A DNA stretch of 10,225 bases, taken from the NCBI GenBank assembly GCA_013204355.1, contig JABMOA010000027.1, positions 1 to 10,225 of the forward strand. The letters run 5' to 3'. The notes under the pieces are model-generated. The model ran no database searches, was not told where the DNA came from, and worked only from the letters and a program-made list of their open reading frames with translations. The DNA comes from Candidatus Woesearchaeota archaeon. Lineage in GTDB: Archaea > Nanobdellota > Nanobdellia > Woesearchaeales > GW2011-AR9. Shown in pieces: positions 6,722 to 10,225 of this stretch. Every line of letters begins with the position of its first letter. The first letter of the stretch is position 1. Made by a program: the position numbers and the translations under genes.

Positions 6722-7039
6722 ATGGCTCGTCCAACAATCTCAAAAAAACAACAGAAGGAAATCGCAAAGGAGAGAATTAAAACACTATTCTCACAAGCAC
6801 AAGAAGTTTTCTCAAAAAATAAATCTCTTGCACACAGATATGTTACCTTAGCACGTAAATTAGCAATGAAAGTACGTATTAGAATGCCCATAGAATATAA
6901 ACGGAAATATTGTAAACATTGCTACAAATACCTAGTATCTGGCGTAAATAGTAGAACAAGAACAAGAGATGGAAAAGTAATTATTTCTTGTCTTGAATGT
7001 AAAACATTCATGAGAATTCCAATTAAAAAGAAATCCTAA
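6722..7039 (+). CDS. rnp4: RNase P protein component 4 (Rpp21/Rpr2 family)
   Basis: A 105-residue subunit of archaeal RNase P, which with the catalytic RNA removes the 5' leader of pre-tRNA; Rnp4 acts as a pair with Rnp1. The N-terminal half is two basic helices, including RYVTLARKLAMKVRIRMP (39-56), typical of the family. The C-terminal zinc ribbon has C64-x2-C67 (YCKHCYKYL) and C90-x2-C93 (SCLECKTFMR), with the conserved VSGVNSRTR segment (72-80) between them. Length is normal for archaea. It is transcribed alone from a leaderless promoter, and its stop codon abuts the stop of the convergent gene with no gap. The partner Rnp1 and the RNA are not in the window. Confidence 0.93.
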   Translation: MARPTISKKQQKEIAKERIKTLFSQAQEVFSKNKSLAHRYVTLARKLAMKVRIRMPIEYKRKYCKHCYKYLVSGVNSRTRTRDGKVIISCLECKTFMRIPIKKKS

Positions 7040-8131
7040 TCATAAAGAAGAAACAAGATTTGGACATTTGTTATCATATCCATATAATTTATTAGTTTTT
7101 ATAATCTCATCAGCAAATCTGCAAACTTCATTGTTAGGAAAAAATCCAATCATTAAGGTTCTATTTTCTGAGATTTTTTTATTTACTGCCCCTTCATTTA
7201 CAACTTGACAAATATCTTTAGCATCTTGACGTGATTTCTGATTATCAAATTCGAGACTTTGAACCAATTTTTTTGCTTCTTGACTAGCATATCCATAAGC
7301 AATATCAGCAAAGGATTTTTCATAAATTTGAGGACGAACACCCTGTTCTTTTGCAAGTTTTCGTGCTAACCCAATCATTTCAGTTGCACGATTATAATCT
7401 TTCTTTCGCACCAAATCTTCTGCTTGTTTATATACTAATTCTACAAATTTTCTTTGATAAGGTTTATGATCAAGACCTAAAGTTTTTCCTAAATCACGAG
7501 CATTTCTAAGAGATTCTTCAAAACCATATCCATCTTTGAATTTAGTTTCAACATATTGATAAGCGAGACTCATTAAATTTTGATTTTCTTTTGAAGTTTC
7601 AACATTTAAGTAATCTGCCACTTTCTTTACTAAACCAAGATCATTTTTCACTCGCCAGAATGAACCCCTTTTAGCATTTTCCCCGATAGATTGATATAAC
7701 TTATTTACAAGGGCAGCTCCAAAATCTTTTTTTGGATCCATTTTTTTTCCTACTTCAACAAAAGAGGTAAGAAGTTGATTACGTTTATGATCATAAGAAA
7801 CATCAAGATTAGAATGTGCACAATCAACAAGGCCTGAAAAATCTTTAGGCTTACGAAAGTCATTTTTATAAAGGTGAAACCTTGTTCCCGGAGTTTCAGT
7901 AAGAGCATCAACAAGTGCATCTAATTCTGTAACTGGTAATGGTAAAGGTGAAGAATCTTGGTCCTTATGGGAGAAGGATTCCAGTTTTAGGTTTATTTTC
8001 TCATCTTCAGCACGAAAATATGAACTCTGATATGCGTGAATCCTCAAACCATTATAAATTCCACCGATATAACCTCCAAGACCTACGATACTTACAAGCA
8101 TTGTTCCCAGCGTAAGATTTGCTAATTTCAT
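7040..8131 (-). CDS. N-anchored helical-repeat protein of unknown function
   Basis: A 363-residue protein of no family I recognise. An N-terminal hydrophobic, glycine-rich segment (about 7-28) could be a membrane anchor or uncleaved signal, so the remainder is probably outside the cell, though an inner-side orientation cannot be excluded. Residues about 168-300 hold three related helical units about 40-45 residues apart, each beginning with a helix of the form A-R-x-L-x-K-x-x-G. Units two and three start ARDLGKTLGL (211) and ARKLAKEQGV (256), each followed by a Y-x-x-A helix, resembling TPR/SEL1-like repeats. Four cysteines (C104, C308, C337, C356) could form disulfides if exported. A TATA box sits 27 nt before the ATG. 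Its stop abuts that of rnp4. Confidence 0.7.
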   Translation of the reverse strand: MKLANLTLGTMLVSIVGLGGYIGGIYNGLRIHAYQSSYFRAEDEKINLKLESFSHKDQDSSPLPLPVTELDALVDALTETPGTRFHLYKNDFRKPKDFSGLVDCAHSNLDVSYDHKRNQLLTSFVEVGKKMDPKKDFGAALVNKLYQSIGENAKRGSFWRVKNDLGLVKKVADYLNVETSKENQNLMSLAYQYVETKFKDGYGFEESLRNARDLGKTLGLDHKPYQRKFVELVYKQAEDLVRKKDYNRATEMIGLARKLAKEQGVRPQIYEKSFADIAYGYASQEAKKLVQSLEFDNQKSRQDAKDICQVVNEGAVNKKISENRTLMIGFFPNNEVCRFADEIIKTNKLYGYDNKCPNLVSSL

Positions 8132-8152
8132 AATGGTTGTCCCTGGGAGGTA

Positions 8153-8163
8153 GTTTATAAAAC
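8153..8163 (-). promoter_or_regulatory. TATA box of the helical-repeat gene
   Basis: Minus-strand GTTTTATAAAC is centred about 27 nt before the ATG at 8131. It follows the T-rich terminator of the TRAM gene, so this gene is probably transcribed separately from TRAM. Confidence 0.65.
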
Positions 8164-8170
8164 TTTTGGT

Positions 8171-8194
8171 AAAAAAACAATTTAAAAAATAAAA
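8171..8194 (-). terminator. T-rich terminator after the TRAM gene
   Basis: Read on the minus strand, the TRAM stop is followed at once by TTTT, T6 and T7 runs within 24 nt. This is a strong archaeal oligo-T terminator candidate, placed just before the TATA box of the next gene. Confidence 0.6.
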
Positions 8195-8524
8195 TTAATC
8201 TTCATCATCTAACTCTTCACCAAAATCTTCAGATTCTTCATATTTTTCTGATAAATCGTCTTCTGGTTCATGAAATTCTTCTGCAGACATTGTTGCAAAT
8301 TTTGATTCCCTTGTAGGTCGTACTAATTTTTCGACAACTTCGGCGAATCCCGCATTTGTAAGAACTTTTGTGATTTTAACTTTGACATAATCACCTTTTT
8401 TAGTATTTGCAACAAAAAGAACAAATCCCCTTACTTTTGCAATACCATCTCCCTTGCCACCCACTGATTGGATGGAAACATCATATAATTCGCCAGCTTT
8501 AACTGGTGCTTCTTGGTCACTCAT
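8195..8524 (-). CDS. TRAM-domain RNA-binding protein with acidic tail
   Basis: A 109-residue protein with a TRAM domain at about 8-67, a small beta barrel that binds RNA. The family core is visible as Y-x-V-x-I-x-x-V-G-G-K-G-D-G-IAKVRGFVLFV (14-38), then GDYVKVKI (44-51). Free-standing archaeal TRAM proteins act as RNA chaperones, some being cold-induced. Residues 83-109 add an acidic tail rich in E and D, longer than in minimal single-domain forms. It could mask the RNA site or tune binding (inference). Unlike most genes here, it has a clear GGAGG SD (about 9 nt before the ATG) and an untranslated or small-ORF leader of about 75 nt. A 24-codon ORF ends over its start as ATGA. Confidence 0.9.
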   Translation of the reverse strand: MSDQEAPVKAGELYDVSIQSVGGKGDGIAKVRGFVLFVANTKKGDYVKVKITKVLTNAGFAEVVEKLVRPTRESKFATMSAEEFHEPEDDLSEKYEESEDFGEELDDED

Positions 8525-8595
8525 TTAATTTTGCCTCCACTATACGGTTTAATTTCTAAAGAAAAAGTATTTTTTGGTATTTGTTTCATAATCAT
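8521..8595 (-). CDS. Possible 24-aa leader ORF coupled to the TRAM gene
   Basis: On the minus strand an ATG at 8595 opens a 24-residue frame, MIMKQIPKNTFSLEIKPYSG then GKIK. Its TGA (8521-8523) overlaps the TRAM ATG as ATGA. It fills nearly all of the space between the putative TATA box (about 32 nt upstream) and TRAM, and the TRAM SD GGAGG lies inside its last codons. A second in-frame ATG is at 8589. The peptide is basic and matches nothing I know. The overlap is the classical arrangement for translational coupling, but a stop-free run of 24 codons can occur by chance in AT-rich DNA. It may be a real small protein, a leader peptide controlling TRAM, or noise. Confidence 0.4.
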   Translation of the reverse strand: MIMKQIPKNTFSLEIKPYSGGKIK

Positions 8596-8666
8596 GTAAT
8601 TTATGTAAAATAAGAGGAATTTCTATATAAATCTTTGGTAAATACTGAACAAAAAGTATCTTTTGG
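8562..8666. repeat. Direct repeat AAAAAGTATYTTTTGG flanking the TRAM promoter
   Basis: Two 16-nt copies differ at one base (8562-8577 and 8651-8666) and lie on either side of the TATA box at 8623-8631. The distal copy contains a perfect dyad, AAAAG-TAT-CTTTT; the proximal copy is partly symmetric. The placement suits paired operator sites, but the proximal copy lies in the small leader ORF and the AT-rich composition weakens the case. Confidence 0.35.
8623..8631 (-). promoter_or_regulatory. TATA box of the TRAM transcription unit
   Basis: Minus-strand TTTATATAG is the best box upstream of TRAM. It is about 100 nt from the TRAM ATG, implying a leader of roughly 75 nt, but only about 32 nt before the ATG of the 24-codon ORF. 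This is the one promoter in the window that does not sit 26-27 nt from an annotated start. Confidence 0.55.
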
Positions 8667-8685
8667 AACTTTTCGTTGTATATAC

Positions 8686-8720
8686 AAACGCCAAATAAAA
8701 TTTAATTCAATTTAGCGTTT
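8686..8720 (-). terminator. Inverted repeat downstream of the deaminase gene
   Basis: AAACGCCAAAT (8686-8696) and ATTTAGCGTTT (8710-8720) form an 11-bp stem with a 13-nt loop. On the plus strand one position is a C/A mismatch; in the minus-strand RNA it becomes a G-U pair, so the stem is continuous only in the transcript of the deaminase gene. It starts 11 nt after that gene's stop. It may stabilise or end the 3' end. An adjacent palindrome, TTGTATATACAA (8676-8687), overlaps its distal arm by two bases. Confidence 0.4.
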
Positions 8721-8731
8721 AGTATATTCCT

Positions 8732-9886
8732 TCAAAATCCTTCATATCCATCAAAGGTAAAGAATTTAGAGGGTTGCGGTCCAACCTGGCCACCATAATT
8801 AGATTTTATTTGTTTCCCATAAGTTTGGGAAGGAAGCGCTGAATGAAAAAAATGTAACCTTGAAAGGGGCATATTATCTCTCAATTCAACAGGAGAAGTC
8901 TCATCTGAACGTACCTCAAATACCAACGTTCCAGTAAATCCATTATCAACAAACCCTGCAAAATGGAGAGGACCACGTAGACCTATGTGTGAATCACTTT
9001 TTACTTCTGCATTTAAATGATGAGGAATACTTAAATATTGTTTTGATGCAAGCAAATAATGCTCACCATTTCTAATGATTAATTTTCCATCATTAGCGCG
9101 AACAGGATCAAAGAAATCTAAAAGAGGATAATAATTTACTTTACACATATTAATAGGATCTGGATTTTTCTTAGCCTTAAATCCAACAACTGAATTGGTA
9201 TGTTCACCAAGAAGATCTAAATTTAATTGTAAACCATCCCTCACAAAACCGTTAGAAGAAATCAATTTTTGTTCATCGCCAATACCATAAATTAATGGGC
9301 TTTGACCAAAAGTTCGTGAAATATCAAAATCGTGAAGTTGAGGATAACCTGTAAAAAAACGAAGTTGATTTAGTGTTAAACCAGGAGAAACAATGACATC
9401 AAAAGCTAAAGGTTGAACTAAAGCATATAACCCCACAGGTTCATTGATTTTATACGAATAATCAATCTCATCTACAGAAGGATTAAAGTCTGCAAATAAC
9501 CTTGTATGAAGAAATAATCTTCCAATGCTTGATTTTGGAGATGATTTAATATGTTCCTCATGATGTAGAACAACCTTTTCTTGTAATGGGAATAAATATG
9601 TGAATCCAACTTTTAATTCATATCCTTCATTGAATGTTACTTTCCGAGATTGTTGTGAGGGTAAATTTGCGATTGTTTGTTCCACCGTTTCATTTGGATG
9701 TGGCCTAAAAACACCATAAGTATTTGTATCTAATACATAAACGCTGTTTCCTAAACGAGGTTCAAACGAAGAAGGTTGAACTAATTTTTCTAATGTTTCA
9801 TCTGTTGCATCAGTAATAATTCTCCCTTCCCTAACTAATTGAGACAGTTCATTATCACTTAAGCATAACCCTCTTTTACCTTCCAT
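8732..9886 (-). CDS. dcd: Bimodular 2'-deoxycytidine 5'-triphosphate deaminase-family protein
   Basis: A 384-residue protein of the long dCTP deaminase family, twice the length of the usual archaeal Dcd/dUTPase (about 160-200 residues). It would convert dCTP to dUTP, feeding dTMP synthesis. The N-terminal half carries QPSSFEPRLG (37-46) and the phosphate-binding type motif SPKSSIGRL (116-124). The C-terminal half carries FVDNGFTGTLVFE (312-324), with E324 in the place of the catalytic glutamate, then NMPLSRLHFF (338-347) and the terminal YGGQVGPQPS (364-373). The N-half lacks an obvious DxGF-TLE segment and the C-half lacks a clear SSxxR, so one site may use both halves (inference). dUTPase or a bifunctional activity cannot be excluded. 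The start is set by a TATA-like box 27 nt upstream. Confidence 0.82.
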   Translation of the reverse strand: MEGKRGLCLSDNELSQLVREGRIITDATDETLEKLVQPSSFEPRLGNSVYVLDTNTYGVFRPHPNETVEQTIANLPSQQSRKVTFNEGYELKVGFTYLFPLQEKVVLHHEEHIKSSPKSSIGRLFLHTRLFADFNPSVDEIDYSYKINEPVGLYALVQPLAFDVIVSPGLTLNQLRFFTGYPQLHDFDISRTFGQSPLIYGIGDEQKLISSNGFVRDGLQLNLDLLGEHTNSVVGFKAKKNPDPINMCKVNYYPLLDFFDPVRANDGKLIIRNGEHYLLASKQYLSIPHHLNAEVKSDSHIGLRGPLHFAGFVDNGFTGTLVFEVRSDETSPVELRDNMPLSRLHFFHSALPSQTYGKQIKSNYGGQVGPQPSKFFTFDGYEGF

Positions 9887-9907
9887 ATGTTATGATTAAA
9901 GAATTTG

Positions 9908-9916
9908 ATTTAAATA
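9908..9916 (-). promoter_or_regulatory. TATA-like box of the deaminase gene
   Basis: Minus-strand TATTTAAAT, inside a longer A/T run, is centred about 26 nt before the ATG at 9886. No SD precedes the ATG, consistent with a leaderless transcript. Confidence 0.5.
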
Positions 9917-9972
9917 AATATAGTTAATAGAAAGTAAATAAAACAGAATGATTAATTAAAATACTGAGAAGA

Positions 9973-9979
9973 TTTATAT
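9973..9979 (+). promoter_or_regulatory. TATA box of the short gene at 10003
   Basis: TTTATAT is centred about 27 nt before the ATG at 10003, at the spacing of the other leaderless genes. It supports the view that the interrupted frame that follows is, or was, a real gene. Confidence 0.6.
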
Positions 9980-10002
9980 GTTCAACATTTTTAATATAAT
10001 AA

Positions 10003-10181
10003 ATGGTAGAAGAATTTTTGAAACCTGGCCATCACCTTCGTGATTTATGTGTAGATTTAGTAAATAGTAGTTCTAAAAAAAACATAATCAAGAAGATTTA
10101 CTATTTATTTCAAAAATAATGAAAAAAATGAAAAAAACTCTTGCGGAAATTGAAATAATTAAAAAAAAATTAAAAAATTAA
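10003..10181 (+). CDS. Short coiled-coil-like protein with an apparent frameshift
   Basis: The frame from ATG 10003 stops after 38 codons at TAA 10117-10119. If the frame moves by -1 at the A8 run (10075-10082), it continues to TAA 10179-10181 and gives a 59-residue protein: MVEEFLKPGHHLRDLCVDLV, a serine/lysine joint, then NQEDLLFISKIMKKMKKTLA and a lysine-rich end. The shifted part has a regular heptad-like spacing of I/L/M, unlike the 0-frame tail. The run contains A AAA AAC (10077-10083) in the 0-frame phase of a classical -1 slippery heptamer. The -1 frame has a stop at 10074-10076, so any shift must occur after it. A sequencing indel in the homopolymer is an equally simple explanation. 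No family recognised. Confidence 0.5.
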
Positions 10182-10190
10182 ATTCTTAAT

Positions 10191-10225
10191 TTAAAAGTCT
10201 TCAAATCCAGTCTCAGTTACCATGA
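10191..10225 (-). CDS. Probable C-terminal end of a gene entering from the right edge
   Basis: On the minus strand a frame open at the window edge ends at TAA (10191-10193) after MVTETGFEDF. Only about 11 codons are visible, too few to identify. The acidic, aromatic ending is plausible for a protein tail. Its stop would be 9 nt from that of the short gene at 10003-10181, matching the tight convergent spacing seen elsewhere in the window. Confidence 0.35.
   Translation of the reverse strand, partial: MVTETGFEDF

Noticed and set aside
8550..8705. A stop-free minus-strand frame of about 50 codons between the deaminase and TRAM genes
   Set aside because: It has no ATG, GTG or TTG start in frame, overlaps the TRAM promoter, and is low-complexity I/L/K/Y/F sequence expected from AT-rich DNA.
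1..10225. CRISPR array, transposase or phage genes
   Set aside because: No regularly spaced repeats, terminal inverted repeats with a transposase, or phage structural genes were found on either strand.

Overview
The window looks like an AT-rich archaeal chromosome, most likely a DPANN-type lineage (Woesearchaeota/Pacearchaeota-like; the lineage is inference). Diagnostic genes are an archaeal histone, aIF5A with the hypusine motif, ribosomal protein eL40, the RNase P protein Rnp4 (Rpp21 family), a small TRAM-domain protein and a site-2 protease. TATA-like boxes (TTTATAWA type) centred about 27 nt before the ATG, with no Shine-Dalgarno site, mark leaderless transcripts. Internal operon genes mostly carry GGAGG-type sites. 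This spacing was used to correct several starts. No rRNA, tRNA, CRISPR array or mobile element was seen.

Layout. 1-156: C-terminal end of an unidentified gene. 293-1087 (+): histone, aIF5A and eL40, an information-processing operon. 1180-2364 (+): site-2 protease, ending 7 nt from the convergent trxB. 2372-5488 (-): operon of a ferredoxin-NADP reductase-like flavoprotein, an M17 leucyl aminopeptidase and an NADPH thioredoxin reductase, the genes being coupled by an overlapping SD or a 1-nt gap. 5583-5786 (+): unknown 67-aa protein. 5813-6643 (-): a winged-helix protein with a basic tail and a two-span membrane protein, each with its own promoter. 6722-7039 (+): rnp4, abutting a convergent gene for an N-anchored helical-repeat protein (7040-8131). 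8195-8595 (-): TRAM protein, preceded by an unannotated 24-codon ORF that overlaps its start as ATGA. 8732-9886 (-): bimodular dCTP deaminase-family protein. 10003-10181 (+): a short gene whose frame appears broken, or shifted, at an A AAA AAC heptamer. 10191-10225 (-): probable tail of another gene.

Most genes are housekeeping: chromatin and translation, redox and peptide turnover, tRNA processing, nucleotide pools. I see no defence system or mobile cassette. The least ordinary items are the frameshift locus at 10077-10083, the hidden leader ORF with a repeated AAAAAGTAT-type sequence around the TRAM promoter, the bimodular deaminase with its motifs split between the halves, and the uncharacterised repeat protein at 7040-8131.
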